Below, piece after piece: positions 22,736 through 34,529 of a stretch of DNA of 64,000 nucleotides. The notes beneath the pieces are model-generated. The model made no database searches. It was not told the origin of the DNA and worked only from the letters and a program-made list of their open reading frames with translations. Position 1 is the stretch's first letter; the number at the start of each line of letters is the position of its first letter. The stretch comes from Cyathus striatus (taxonomy: Eukaryota > Basidiomycota > Agaricomycetes > Agaricales > Nidulariaceae), in contig JAOVFP010000011.1 in NCBI GenBank assembly GCA_025738555.1, positions 2,728,001 through 2,792,000 on the forward strand. The letters are read 5' to 3'. The translations under genes and the position numbers were made by a program.

Positions 22736-23296
22736 TCAAATCGTATACATCTTAGAGGCAGTGAACTCATCCGTGTTCTCCTCTATCACAGTACTAGTAT
22801 CAACAACCAATTTCTCAAATCCCTGAACCTCCTCAACCGAGCGGTGCAGTATCCCCGATTCCACGAGCCGTCGTAAGAACCCTAGAGCCCAAGTACGGCA
22901 CCTAACACCATTCTTCCTATTTTCTTTAACCGTCCTGAATCCCTTGCGCAGCTCTTCAGGATATACGGTATTAGCACAATTCCAAACAGCATCCCAATCT
23001 TCTCCGGCCACCGCATCATAGCCTGCGATTTTAAAAAATGCGAATGTAGCAGTGTTCCCTCTTGAATACGTAGATGCCGAGTAATCCGGAATGCTAACGA
23101 GACCTTCAGCTGGACTATTGATGTCCCTCGTTTTGATCAATGTCCAGTGAATCCGTGTTGCCTTCCCCACGTTATCCGTGATAACGACTGCCCAGTGAAA
23201 TGTTCCTTGTGCAGCCATTCGTTGACTAGTAGCTATGTATAAGCTATTGGTTTCTAATGAAACGACTGGGTTGTGATCGGTTTGAGATGTAGGCAT
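22736..23296 (-). CDS. Conserved hypothetical 186-aa protein, copy A
   Basis: A single-exon frame of 186 residues. Landmarks are SLYIATSQ near the N-terminus, GTFHWAVVITDNVGKATRIHW, and a Cys-Arg-Thr-Trp segment (NGVRCRTWALGFLRRL) near the C-terminus. It is nearly identical to the copy at 44720-45280 and more distantly related to 27375-27935, which has exactly the same length. I recognise the general type from mushroom genomes but know of no function. There is no signal peptide or membrane segment. Preservation of the open frame in all three copies argues for real genes. Confidence 0.75.
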   Translation of the reverse strand: MPTSQTDHNPVVSLETNSLYIATSQRMAAQGTFHWAVVITDNVGKATRIHWTLIKTRDINSPAEGLVSIPDYSASTYSRGNTATFAFFKIAGYDAVAGEDWDAVWNCANTVYPEELRKGFRTVKENRKNGVRCRTWALGFLRRLVESGILHRSVEEVQGFEKLVVDTSTVIEENTDEFTASKMYTI

Positions 23297-23460
23297 TGTT
23301 CGATATTCTACAGCGATGAGACATCGATTAATTTATGACTTACGCATATCAGAAAATCTAGACAACGTACCAAATCGTTATCGTTTTCAATCGTGTAGAT
23401 GCATAAGACGGGTTTAGATAGTATCGTGGGGTCGAGAGGACAGTACAATCCTATATAATA

Positions 23461-24180
23461 GGGGAATTCAAAATTGAAGTTACGCGGTACGATACGAGCT
23501 GATGGCGCTACGTGAACCACTTCCCACGATACTGATGTCCATCAAACCCGTTGCTTCGAGCTCGTATCGTCGCGCGCGCCTTTGGGAGCGCTCGGCGAAA
23601 TCTGTCGGACCTTTAACATGTTGCAGCTATCCAGCCAATATCCAGCGACCGGTTGGTACAAGATCAAACTCCGTATAAATATCTGTGCGGCACTGACAAT
23701 GGTTTTTGCATTGGCTCTTTAAGTTACATATGCGTATCTTAACCTGCAAATTGACTGAGCAGATATGCAAGTGAGCTGCTTTAGTACAGTATCTACAATA
23801 AGTAGACAATTTAACGCTACATTGTGTACTAGAAGTAATGCCAAAGTAATGCTATTAAGTAAAGTAATACTACAGTCCATTTCGAGGCCTCAAAGTTTAG
23901 CTATAGTTATAAAAAAGTTACTATCCTTCACATGTTTGTGCAGTTAAGTTAAATATCATTAGTTATAGAAATGTATGAACTGTATATGAAAGTACAGCAC
24001 AAACTACTGATGGACAGAAATGGCATCAGTATAATTCGATCCCCGACATATCTAGACGGCAGTGCATATCGTTGTGAGGCTGGCAAAACTGGGGGTGTCA
24101 AAATTGGAAGTTACGACAAGCTGTTCACACGATACGGTAACAGGTCTTGGCGCTACGATTTGATCAATTTTGAACTCCCC
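23461..24180. mobile_element. 720-bp TIR element, non-autonomous, TA-flanked
   Basis: The left end GGGGAATTCAAAATTGA and the reverse complement of the right end (GGGGAGTTCAAAATTGA) are inverted repeats differing at one base. Both sides are flanked by TA, the target of Tc1/mariner-type elements. The element lies in copy A of the segmental duplication and is absent at the matching point of copy B (about 45425). Sub-terminal direct repeats (AAGTTACG ... GGCGCTACG) occur at both ends. No transposase frame is present. Confidence 0.65.
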
Positions 24181-25452
24181 TAATGTCGGGGTTTGCTTTC
24201 TATGCGAGATGTAAAGATTAAGGTAAGACCGAATAGCAATCCATGTGTATGCATGATAAACATTACTTTCGAGTCATTAATATGAACCCCATTGGGGATA
24301 ATTTGAGGGAATTTCCGGCATGGCTGGGCCCACAAAAAAATTTAGGCGGGCGGCACTACGGTGGGCGATCTCTATTTTTGGCATAATCAAGTTCCACGAT
24401 GGTGAATTCTGACGATAACATCATGTGGATCCATGTGATTGACGATTCCAAGGTTGAAAAATGAACAGGCTAGTTTATAATGGCCGCGTTAACACCGATA
24501 TTTTTTATGTATACTTGCACTGAAATACAATGAACATACCACGCTTGATTACGATTACCAACCTAATATACAGTGCTCGTCCGACTTCCTGTCTTTGTGC
24601 TTTGAAATTACTCTACTATGCCACAGTACCGAAAACTGATCGATAACCACAGTCACTCAGCCTCTCCAGGAATGAGAATTTAACCTTGAGGCTGGCAGGT
24701 CTGCCAATACTCAGGCTTCAAACATATAATACGACCCGTCGCGTAAAATAGCACGTTTCCGTTTGATCGTCGACGGGTTAAGTAATAAGCTGATCAGGAT
24801 GTTCTTGTATCTGTATCCATCGCATTCGAGTGTGGGCGCCTTCTTTGATGTGTAGCATTTACTCCGTCCGAGCATCAAGCATACACGAGACACCTTACGC
24901 TTCACGATCGTAAGTGACTCATTAACAAGACTCGAATGGCCGTTACCCCATTTACGTTCAAGTCCAGGAACAGCGACATCTAAGTATGATCTAATTCTTT
25001 GATGCGATGTCCACACTGCACAGTCAGCTTAACGAGCTAACATCCCAATAGCGTCTCGCTAAGCCTGTTCCTAAAAGAAGTGTATCCACAGTTGGTTATT
25101 CGAGATCGAACAATTTCATTCAATAAATAGTAAAATTATAAGATATTTGCTACAGCAGCCTTTATGTAGCGATCATTACTTTACTCAGTTCGGATTCTGA
25201 AGAACACCCTATAACAATACGTGTAAGTACTTGCAAGTCACATGTTCAACAAGTCAATCGTTTATTATTTTCTTGAGCTTTCACGGAGCCACTATCCTGG
25301 AATTATTATATGCACTGAAGTGACTCGAAGGCGATGATATGATAGAGATCTCGCACAATGTTGAATCCTTCACTGTCAAGTGAGAACAAGAACATTCGTG
25401 CACATGATTCACGGTGCGGCAAGATCAAGTTGTTTGTACATGAGGGTGTTTG
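24181..25452. other. Flank of the duplicated segment and spacer
   Basis: 24265-24430 matches 45435-45590 (tract CTTTCGAGTCATTA onward), the end of the segmental duplication. A minus-strand frame at 24711-25016 has no recognised domain; it could be a fragment of an F-box-like gene. No other gene is seen before the poly-A tract at 25453. Confidence 0.45.
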
Positions 25453-25468
25453 AAAAAAAAAAAAAAAA
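25453..25468. repeat. A16 homopolymer
   Basis: Sixteen consecutive A residues about 115 bp upstream of the kinase start. Poly(dA:dT) tracts in fungal promoters often exclude nucleosomes; this role is inferred. Length may be unreliable in sequencing. Confidence 0.8.
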
Positions 25469-25581
25469 CTTTGTTGTGGAGTATTGAGATGTATTTGGTT
25501 CCTATGTTCAACGAGGAGCTGAGTTTTATTTCGTTGTTATCTCATACCCCAATTACTTGTCCTTGAGTCCTTCTACCCAAA

Positions 25582-26406
25582 ATGATCTCTTCCATCTTCC
25601 AGCGTATTCGACTTGCTTTATACTTCCTTCTTTCCTCCTATTTTGATGGACGTGTTCGTTTATTTCGGTTTGGAATACCACTGGTACTCAAACACACTCC
25701 TCGTCAATATTCTACTGAAGCGGACGCTTTACGATTTCTCAACGACAGCAAACTTCCTCTTCCCATTCCAAAGTTAATCGACTCTATCAAATTTCGCGGA
25801 GGAACATACACTCTTATGTCTCGTATTCCAGGAAAAACTATGCTTGTCTCGCTTATTCAGGGTTCCGTATCGGAGGACAATATCGCTTCCATAGTCGCCG
25901 ACCTCAAACCGGTTCTTTATAATCTTTGGAAGCTTAAACAAAATGCAGCTGACGAAGGCAAAATTATGATGAGTGCCAGTGGTGACGGCCTTCCAGACTC
26001 CCTGGGAACGTTCGATTACCATAGCGGACCAGTCAACTCGATACTGGAGTGTTATACCAACCTCACCAGACATCTACAGGATATGCGTCACCCCGAATGG
26101 AATGAATCGACTTTAATGGAGAGCTATCCTGAAGCCACTATGGCAGTTATATCAGACGATATATCATGGGTGCACATGGACTTTCGTCCACATAACATAA
26201 TGGTCCACAACGGAAAATTTAGTGGTCTTATTGATTGGGAAGATTCAGGTTGGTTGCCACGTCACTGGCAGCTATATACCCTTCGCAGGTTTACGTTCGG
26301 GACTCCTCGATCATATGCTGAAAATTGGAGAAATACTGAATTCCCGCCTCAAACAGAGGCTGCATTTAAAGCAGGTTATGAGTTACTCTATTATCCAGTG
26401 GTATAG
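25582..26406 (+). CDS. APH-like kinase (aminoglycoside phosphotransferase fold)
   Basis: A single-exon protein of 274 residues with a kinase-like fold that transfers the gamma-phosphate of ATP to a small molecule. Visible motifs are a VLK strand near residue 35, the catalytic loop HMDFRPHNIMV with H198, D200 and N205, and the metal-binding GLIDWEDSGW with D218. This layout is typical of the large fungal APH family. In most members the loop reads HGDL; here Gly and Leu are replaced by Met and Phe. The N-terminal lobe is short, so an upstream exon could be missing. The substrate is unknown; true antibiotic resistance is unlikely to be its role in a fungus. Cytosolic. Confidence 0.75.
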   Translation: MISSIFQRIRLALYFLLSSYFDGRVRLFRFGIPLVLKHTPRQYSTEADALRFLNDSKLPLPIPKLIDSIKFRGGTYTLMSRIPGKTMLVSLIQGSVSEDNIASIVADLKPVLYNLWKLKQNAADEGKIMMSASGDGLPDSLGTFDYHSGPVNSILECYTNLTRHLQDMRHPEWNESTLMESYPEATMAVISDDISWVHMDFRPHNIMVHNGKFSGLIDWEDSGWLPRHWQLYTLRRFTFGTPRSYAENWRNTEFPPQTEAAFKAGYELLYYPVV

Positions 26407-27374
26407 GGTACGTATGAATTGTGCATTTTTCTCGGAATTTTCAGCTAACAGCCATTTTTCAAGTTAGAGGAATTTTTTTGGCTATCTTATATTTATTATA
26501 TGCATGTATTTCACATTAGTTGGTCACGAAGTTGAACAGTTCTGGAAGAATGTAGCAGCATATGATTTATAATTAGTGGTCGTACTACACAATTTTTTAT
26601 TCAATTAACGGTTATATGTCATATTAACATTCAGTAACATTCATGACTCCAAATCAACTTGTGAAGCGGCCAGATAAATCAAGGTTTCCCCAGAATTTCA
26701 TGCGTCAGTGAGAATTACTATCTCGCTACCGAGTGCAACAAAACTAAAGAACCTATACAGTGTTGGAGCCAGCCACTGGGTCTGTAAACGGAGTCATGAA
26801 CATCACTTCACAACTGTACGAGCTGTATTCGAATTATTTCCCTACCTTCTTTCATGACAGGTGTAAAGAGCACATGGTGCGGTACATGAACGATGCCATT
26901 CCGAATTCTTGTGGGTGTGATAGTAATAAAATTTGAAGGATATGAGCATGTGGATACGGTTGATGAATAAATTGCTGTGCTGTTCATGGCCTGGCTGGCG
27001 AATTTTACTTCGGAACTCCATTAGACAGCCTCAGATGCTACAGGGCGCTGGTCTGGGGAGATTCGAAGCAACGGAATCCTAGAATCGTGAGATATCTCTG
27101 TCATTTTTGATTTATGGCTAGATTTTATCGATTAGCTGCTTTGTATCGTAGATGTTACAACGTTGCTCTTCCGCGAGTGCGGGCTGTATGTTCAAATCCC
27201 AAATAGATATAGTGCGCCCACAGATGTAATGTTGGTATAAATCCAGTCGAAGCAGCTCTCACTTTTCTGCACCCCTCGAAGTGCCCTTCACTTTATAACA
27301 TTCATTTCATAGTATGTGGTCCAACATATTAGCATCGAGGCGAAATGTTGATTTTTTCCAGAATAACACACGGC
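26407..27374. other. Intergenic, nothing recognised
   Basis: No supported gene. A stretch near 27110-27210 contains a B-box-like GTTCAAATCC but no tRNA fold. The last part is the presumed promoter of the 27375 gene. Confidence 0.4.
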
Positions 27375-27935
27375 ATGACATCCTCGGCAAACAATACCAA
27401 CCCCATTGTGAATCTGGAACCCAACAGCCTCTACGTTGGCACCAGCCAGCTCTTTGCGAACGAAGGAACATTCCACTGGGCCATTTATATCACAGATGCC
27501 AACGGAGTTGCAATGAAGCTACAGTGGTCAGCCTCCCCAAACTTCCAAACTACAGGATATGCAGAAGCAGTCAGTTTCAAGCGAATTGAAGTCATTCGGA
27601 CATACACAACCGGCAACATTGTCACATTCTGCTACTTCAAGATCTACCAGTTTGGAGGCGATGTCGCGAACATCTTTAATCACCTTCAACAATGTGCTTA
27701 CACGGTTTGGCCTGCAATGGTCAGAAACGGTTACTCCAGTGTATTCGAGAACAGAAGGAACGGCATTAGGTGCAGGACTTGGACCATAGGCTATCTTCGC
27801 AGGCTCATCGAAACCGGTCTTCTTCCCCGTTTAATCACGGACCTTCAGTACTTGGAAAGAGAAATAACTCGTCTAAGCACTGCAATTGAAGCTGATTTGC
27901 GGAACTTTCGTCGCTCTTATGTAATGGCTTTGTGA
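27375..27935 (+). CDS. Conserved hypothetical 186-aa protein, diverged third copy
   Basis: The start at 27375 (MTSSANNTNPIVNLEPNSLY) aligns with the starts of the 22736 and 44720 copies and gives the same length, 186 residues; an upstream ATG at 27345 would add ten residues without support. Shared motifs are GTFHWAIYITDANG, an FENRRNGIRCRTW segment and GYLRRLIETGLL. It is much more diverged than the other two, which are recent duplicates. The function is unknown, and there is no signal peptide. Opposite orientation from its relatives. Confidence 0.75.
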   Translation: MTSSANNTNPIVNLEPNSLYVGTSQLFANEGTFHWAIYITDANGVAMKLQWSASPNFQTTGYAEAVSFKRIEVIRTYTTGNIVTFCYFKIYQFGGDVANIFNHLQQCAYTVWPAMVRNGYSSVFENRRNGIRCRTWTIGYLRRLIETGLLPRLITDLQYLEREITRLSTAIEADLRNFRRSYVMAL

Positions 27936-30543
27936 ATGTTCTAAGCTCCTATCTATGTATGATCTGGTGATTGTTGTAAAGGCCTTCGAATGCCAGATGT
28001 AATGAGCACTTATCTATGTATACAATTTAAGTAGAAAAGATCAAATCTATATCTGCCTAAAGATGTGTGCGCCCGATGACAAGAGTCGCCTGCTCTGTTT
28101 CGAATTTTAGGTTTCTACATCGGAGAGTCGTATGCTGAGATAATGGATAATGACCATTTCATCGTGCCAACAATGCAGTAGATAATTACGAAAGTTAACA
28201 TCGCAGTGGGTCGTGATCTGGTCGTGATAGTAGCTGTCAACAAACACAACTATTCGTTTCGTCACGCGCCGACTTAGTCAGCTACAGTTCAAGGCATTGA
28301 ATCAGACAGAACATATGTGGTTAATGAAACCCTTGATTTTCGTGTTGTATATTTCACAGGTATCCCTGACAGTGCTTCCAAAGAAGCCCGGCGTTGAAGC
28401 TCCGGAGGGGTGATGTCGGTCCTGAGTGCATTGGTATAGACAGGAGCTTGTAGTGGTGATGGTGATGATGAGGTAGGTGATGCCTTGAGGGGTGTTCGAT
28501 ATCGATGCTAGATCAACCCAGTTAAAACCTAGCGGTCAATGGGTGTAGGATATTATACGGCTTTCTTCGGATCGGTAACTTTCTAGCTCCGGAGTCTACA
28601 TGGACAATCTGGCTACACAAAAGCCGTGGGTTATAAGTTATCTTTCGAGTTCACTGGCAAACTTAATGTTTTCGGTAGTAGGTCAGAAGGAGAAGTCTCT
28701 ATCGCTTTTCATTCCCTTCAATTGTCTGAGAATTCGTTTTATTTTCCTGAGGTTCTCATTGATGGTCTCAAAACTTTGTAGTACAAGCACCTGTAGTAGT
28801 ATAAAAAGGCCTACTTGTGAACCGTTCGGATAAAACGCCGACGTGGTGGATCAGACGGTAACTACTGCCTAATGGTTTATAGTTTAATCCTTCTTGAATA
28901 GTGATGACTGTAGGAGGCAACCCCGTCGGTTTCCCGCTCGCACGCGCTTAGTACAAATCAAATTCCTTGCTTATACTCATATCATATCGCTCAATAACGG
29001 ATATTTACACCCACTTGCCTTATTTTCGGACTTGCAATAAAATTCCTTAAAACAAACCTGGCATATATTGTCATACTACCCCATATAAGTACTTGTTATT
29101 TTTTGACAATGGTAAATATTCCTATGTGGATAGCATAGGAAATCATTCGGTGGTTGCTGTTGAAAACATCATGTTCGGCCCACTAGTGAATATGCAGCTC
29201 GTTGCATGTCCTACTTAAGTAAGACTAAGTAATGTAAACATCTCATGACTGTTCGTCAGTCTACCTAGGTAAGTCTTAACTAACAAAAACATCTAGTTAC
29301 TAGAGTACCTAGTTTAGTGCAACATAGTATAAATTAAAATATGTATAATTTCACTCACACTATGTATGCTCACTAAGAAAGTGCTCAGTGGGTAAGACTT
29401 GAATGCAGGATGCTTCCAGGCAAAGTAAGGTAATGTAAAGGGTGTCGAAGACTGATGCGCAAGATGAAATGCATGCTTAGTGAACACTTTGATGCACATT
29501 TGATGTGTGTTCCTTAATCTCGGATTTAGCACAGACTTAGAACTTTGACTCTCGTTACACTCAGAATCTCAAGCTCACACAAATGCTCTCACAGAACTGC
29601 TAAATGGTATTTCTCAGGGCACAGGAGACTGCTCTTCTACTACACAAATCTACCTATTAAATATCTTACAGAACACAGCTAAGAGGAGCTATATAGTTAA
29701 CACAAAAGCAGTAATTACTCATTAGCTAAGCTGTAAAGTAGACTTTTAGACTGGATTCAGACGTCTGGGATGGACCAGAGTAAATCACGAATATACAACC
29801 ATATGAGCACCAAGAACACGTCCATATGGGAAGATAGCAAAGTACAATAAAACATGTCTACAGGTGAGGTACTCCATATGAAAGTATGATGCCACATGCT
29901 TTGACACATGGAAATGGGAACCACTGAATCAACCTGCCAGGAATGCCAGGTCTCAGGCCTAGCCAGGCACTTATGACATGCTGATGCACAGCACTGGTAC
30001 AGCATGGTTAGATAGTGGCAACTGCTGTGGGTCTAGTGCTCATGCCTTTTCCTATGATGCAATAACATAGCTTCAATATCCTATTATTAGAATAGACATG
30101 TGCTTAGCTTGATCTTTGGCCTTACTGGTAACTATTTCCCATTGATGTTGAGAATAAGCTCTGACCTCATTGTTTCTATTCTTAGGTGCCTTCCTACTTA
30201 GGCTAGACATGTCCCTTATTAGTGCGAATAGTTCCCACACTAGCTAATGGTCTGGGACCTCTACCTTAGCTACTAAATACAACCAAGATATATTATACCG
30301 TTTGTAAGTAGCACTTAGAATATGGAAATAAATGTTTTATAGTAGGTAGAAGTATGCTAGGCATATTATTACTGAAGTTCTCTTGTCCTGCATATGACTA
30401 TTTTAGATATTTGAGATGCCCTGTCAAAAATATTCCACAGATATTGTTAGGTTAAACTTCTTGGACTGCATCAATTGTAAACAACACAAAACAAATACTA
30501 TACTCCCATCATGATTCTCATTAACCAAAAATATGTTGTCCTT
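27936..30543. other. Long AT-rich spacer left of the transposon
   Basis: No supported gene in 2.6 kb. At 29200-29330 there are CCTACTTAAGTAAG / CTACCTAGGTAAG strings like those at 16620-16960, suggesting an eroded LTR-type repeat. I could not define its ends. Confidence 0.35.
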
Positions 30544-31176
30544 AGGGCCCTTTTGGGTGCATGGGGAAGCCTTTAGGGAAGGGGAAGGTCAAGAAATTGT
30601 TCCCCCAGGGAAGAGATCACCCTTTCCCATGGATTTAATTTTTTGCATCACATCGCATCACAGTCCCTTGGCACCAATCAGTGCTGATTGCTTGATGTTG
30701 GCTTGATGGCAGCTACATAATGGTCATTGTGCTCAACAGTGAGCAGCTATTCACTTGAATTCCATCTCATTTATTCCACATTTTCCTCCAATTTTTATAT
30801 ATCTTGAAGTGTACATACCTATAAAGAGTATATGATAGATTTTAGCTTAAATACCATGAGTTAGCACCAAGTATAGACTGATCTCTTCTGTTCTTATCAA
30901 CATGTTTTGACTGCTTAAATTATTCAGGCTCCATCTATAAAGCATAAAATTTCATGTACAGTAAGTTATATTTAAGTTTATGAAAAAGATTTATGAAAAA
31001 AGTGTTAAAACTGAGGTGGATATGAATCATTTTTGTGCATGCTGTTGAGCATGATGTTGAAGAAGCTGGTGCACAACCGCCATCAAATCCTGAAATGATG
31101 AGCAGATGACATCTGCGTCATGCTCTTCCCTTCCCCAGAAACCACCTGAACACACACTTTAGGTGAAGGCAGGGGG

Positions 31177-32530
31177 GTGTCTTCTGAACAATCCATGAAA
31201 GCAACCTATCCCATCACCCCATGGGAAGTGGCTGTGGCTAAGTGTGGAAATGGCCTGTAGCTGATTGTCGGTATGTCACATGACATCAACATGTGCACAT
31301 GCACGTCACAAGTCCATGTTTGAGCCTTGACTATTTGACTAGGGCTTTAAAATTATTACATACTGCTTGATACCACAATAAAATTTCACATATAGTACAT
31401 CATGCATATATATACAGTAACACTACTTTTTTTCTTCTTTCCTTTTGGAGCTACCTTTAATGTACTTGCAGATCTTTCTCTTTTTTCTTCTTCTAATCCC
31501 TCTTTAACATGCATAGTATCATCACTATTCCCTATTCCATGTTCCTTTCTGAAGATTAGTGTTTCTTCATCAGAAATATTCATAAGCCTTTCCTCTTTTC
31601 TCAACATAAAAATATCTACCAACATCTGGCCAGGAATTTCAGGACTTAAGAATCTTCCAGGCTGTAATGGATCTTCTTTTGCATGAAAAATAAGTAGATG
31701 ATTAATTGCATTGTATTTCCAGATTGTTTTTGGTACACCAGATACAGATAATGGACAGTGGGCAGTGAATAGGAATATTTGAGCAGGGATTTGAGGGTTT
31801 TCCAATTGAAACAGCTTTGTATTTCATATCTGTATTATGATACTTGCAGCGAGATGTAATAGATGCTGCTCCATTTTTTTCTTAGTAAGAATTGTTAAGC
31901 ATGTATCCTCTCTTCCACAAAATCCACATGGTTCTACTTCAATCTAACATGTACATAAGTGCTTGATCTGAGTTATAATATTAGTAGTGAAGAAACACAC
32001 CTCTTTAACCACTCCCCTGTCTTCTTTACCCTGAAATTTTGCAAGAATATGGTAGCCTACATGTTCATGCATGTCTTTAAACTTCATAATATGATAACAT
32101 ATATCACATTGAACACTGTCATTAGCTCCTAGCTTCTCTTTAGGTATCATAGCATCAGGAACATTATCAACAATGAAACATTTCTGTCCTAAAGAAGAAA
32201 TATATGGCAATGAATATTCATTATTTATTTCAGGAAGTATTTGAGTATTTGTAAGTGTTTCAAGGCCTGAACCAGCTGGATTGCATGCTTCCTATAAAGT
32301 GATAAGTATATTTGACAATTCTTCACCGTCAATGCCCCAAGTAAATTTGTCATTGGAGGTTTTCCTTACATATTGATGTATTGTGCGCAATTTGGATGAA
32401 CACGCGCGCACGCGCTGATGTCATGTGACATACCGGCAACCGGCTACAGGCCATTTCCGCGCCTAGCCACAGCCACTTCCCACGGGGTGATGGGATAGGT
32501 TGCTTTCACGGATTGTTCGGAAGGAGTCCG
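31177..32530. mobile_element. Nested insertion with long inverted repeats
   Basis: About 110 bp at 31177-31300 (AACAATCCATGAAAGCAACC, on through GGTATGTCACATGACATCA) recurs inverted at 32405-32530. Comparison with the right arm of the host transposon (39676-39730) shows that host sequence continues on either side: GGGGGGTGTCTTC to the left and GTAACAGGGGACT to the right. The segment was therefore inserted into the left arm. It carries the broken zinc-finger gene at 31386-32300. Confidence 0.6.
31386..32300 (-). pseudogene. Zinc-finger protein of transposon type, frameshifted
   Basis: Minus strand. One part reads CDICYHIMKFKDMHEHVGYH (C2-H2-like finger). After an intron ending TTAG at about 31945 comes EPCGFCGRED. 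A later frame reads NPCSNIPIHCPL, and a different frame then reads TIWKYNAINHLLIFHA. This order (C2H2, PCGFCG, IPIxCPL, WKYN) is that of a protein type I know from mushroom genomes. The WKYN part is not in the frame of the IPIHCPL part, so a frameshift lies at about 31755-31765 and the gene is broken, unless the assembly is wrong. No start exon was found. Confidence 0.5.
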
Positions 32531-32854
32531 TAGTCCCCTGTTACAACTGACCATACTATATGCGGATGCACCTAATGATGTTCAACAGATGTCAACAAGC
32601 AGCTCAGCTGGGAAAGCAAACCACACCGTGAGCTTTGTTTGGGATACAAGCATATAGTAAACAAACGTTGAGTCGGAATCAATCGATAGTCAACTCGCGC
32701 TGGAACCCCTGCTAGAGGCTCCTCTGGATACAATAGCAAGTATGTAAAGGTATTTCCCCTTAACCTCTGTCGTATTTTCATTGACTTATCTGCTGTAGTA
32801 GGCTACAACTACAGTACAAATGATGTGTATTTAGAAGTGTACTCCGTAGTAACT

Positions 32855-33934
32855 TCAATCAATATGGGTTTCAGAGCAGTCCAAGATGTGCTGTCGCAAA
32901 GTGCCTGGAAGATAGTGAAGTCCACAATGTGTACACGCCTCCAAGAAACCTTCAGCCTCATAAGAGGTGAAGCCGCTCCCCTCTCCAAGTCGCCTCAAGA
33001 GCATATCCAAAGTGGTATCAGGCTCCAATACAGTGATTTCAAGTTCTTTGGCCTTTCCCTTCTCAACCCTTGCTCTTTTCACTCGGGTAGCTGCTGGAGA
33101 TGAGTTCTGTGGTCGCTTGGGGAATGGAATGGGCTCGAGAGCGCATACTATTGAAAATTTGTGAGTCATTTAAGAGTTAAAAGAGGAATTGGTCCTAACC
33201 ACACTTCCCTAGGGATATACTTGGCTGTGGGGGCGCATTCTGGCTGCTTTCCGGTAGTACCTCAACGTACTGTGATATATGCTCCCCACAATACCCACTA
33301 AAATGCTCTACTGTTCCAATCCTGAGACGGGTGGCCTCCGGCTGAAGGAAGAACCTGGTAAGAAGAACACCAAAGTCTGGCTTTCCATTTCCTATAATCG
33401 GGTATTAGCTTTTTGTTATGAATCAAGATGGAGACATAAAACTTACGTTGAAGAGGTAGATTGTGGTATGCTGATTCCAAGGTCGCATTCTCATATGCGT
33501 ATGAGATATTAACTGGGATACAAAGGTTAAGTGTTGTGTCACCATGCAAGAACTAGTGGCTTCCTTACTATGAAAGCCGCATTTCGATGGGTACTGGGAA
33601 CATAATGTGAAGACAGGTCCATCTATTGCATCTGAACATACAATACGAGCTGCTCGCTGCTGCCCATGAGGTGCTGCTAGTGCACAAAAGCATGGCCAGT
33701 GCAATCCTTGGATGCCTAGCCATGTTGCAATACCGATTGGTTTCACTCGAGTTCCATTCACCATTGGGCTATGTGATACAGTACGTCAACTCTATATCAT
33801 TTCAAGAAAAGTATATCAACTTACTAGTCCATCAGCACAAGTCTACCGCTGAGAGTGCTCCATGCAACGAGCTCTTGAGTGGACTGTTGCTGTACAGCGA
33901 GCTCGTCAAAAAGCTGAATGCCAGAAGATATCAT
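32855..33934 (-). CDS. Cargo gene of the MULE-like element, 286 aa, C-terminal zinc-finger-like
   Basis: Five exons on the minus strand: 33934-33825, 33768-33569, 33512-33447, 33391-33200 and 33147-32855. They sum to 861 nt with every junction in phase, GT-AG borders throughout and introns of 52-56 nt. The N-terminal half reads GIATWLGIQGLHWPCFCALA and CSQYPSKCGFHINISYAY. A basic stretch (VKRARVEKGKAKE) may direct it to the nucleus. The last 30 residues hold CTHCGLHYLPGTLRQHILDC, a C-x2-C-x12-H-x3-C finger that could bind DNA. It shares a 600-bp divergent promoter with the transposase and likely assists transposition, which is inference. No known family recognised. Confidence 0.65.
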
Positions 33935-33973
33935 GCACATTGCTGAACATGAATATCATCCGCATTTTTGGCT

Positions 33974-34529
33974 GCTTTATATACTCAGGCAGTGGCGTTT
34001 GTACAGTGTCCATCCCTTTCTGAGGATACGTCCACCACTCCAGTCTACTGAATATTGGGACTACGTGTCCGCCTTGGCCCGCCTCCACAACCGCAATGAC
34101 AAATATCGTCTCTATGCCTGCAGCCTACTTCACGTACACCCGGCAACTATACCAACGTTTATTGAATGTGCTGATACATTTTTTTGCGCCCAATATCGCC
34201 ACCATTCACACCATTCAGTATGTGTTTACCGGATTTCAATGATTTCTTCACGGTTTGAGGACTTAGGCAATAGTATGAGCCATCACAATTTTGCCGTTAT
34301 ATTATCAGAGTCCACTAATGTCTCACTAGTGATTGTCTCAACTGTATTGTGCAGTTTTGAGCGTACAAGATCCGGTTTTATTGAGTTTTGAAACCCGTTA
34401 CATTGGCTTGCAGGTGTGTTCATCACGAAAACACTGGTAAGAGTTGGAGAGCCTGTCCATCATCCTCAGAGCTGCCAAGTGGATTTGGAGGAGTACTTAA
34501 AAGCTGTAGATTAATTGTCGTTGAGTCTA
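33974..34529. promoter_or_regulatory. Divergent promoter of the transposon's two genes
   Basis: The interval separates the start codons of the cargo gene (33934, minus) and the transposase (34530, plus). A TATATAAAG box for the cargo gene lies at about 33978-33986 on the minus strand. No clear TATA box is seen on the transposase side. Confidence 0.45.

Noticed and set aside
23971..24183. Plus-strand 70-codon frame inside the TIR element
   Set aside because: It runs into the terminal repeat and has no transposase motif; a chance frame.
27110..27210. Possible tRNA (B-box-like GTTCAAATCC)
   Set aside because: No acceptor stem pairing and no plausible D-arm or anticodon loop at the right distances.
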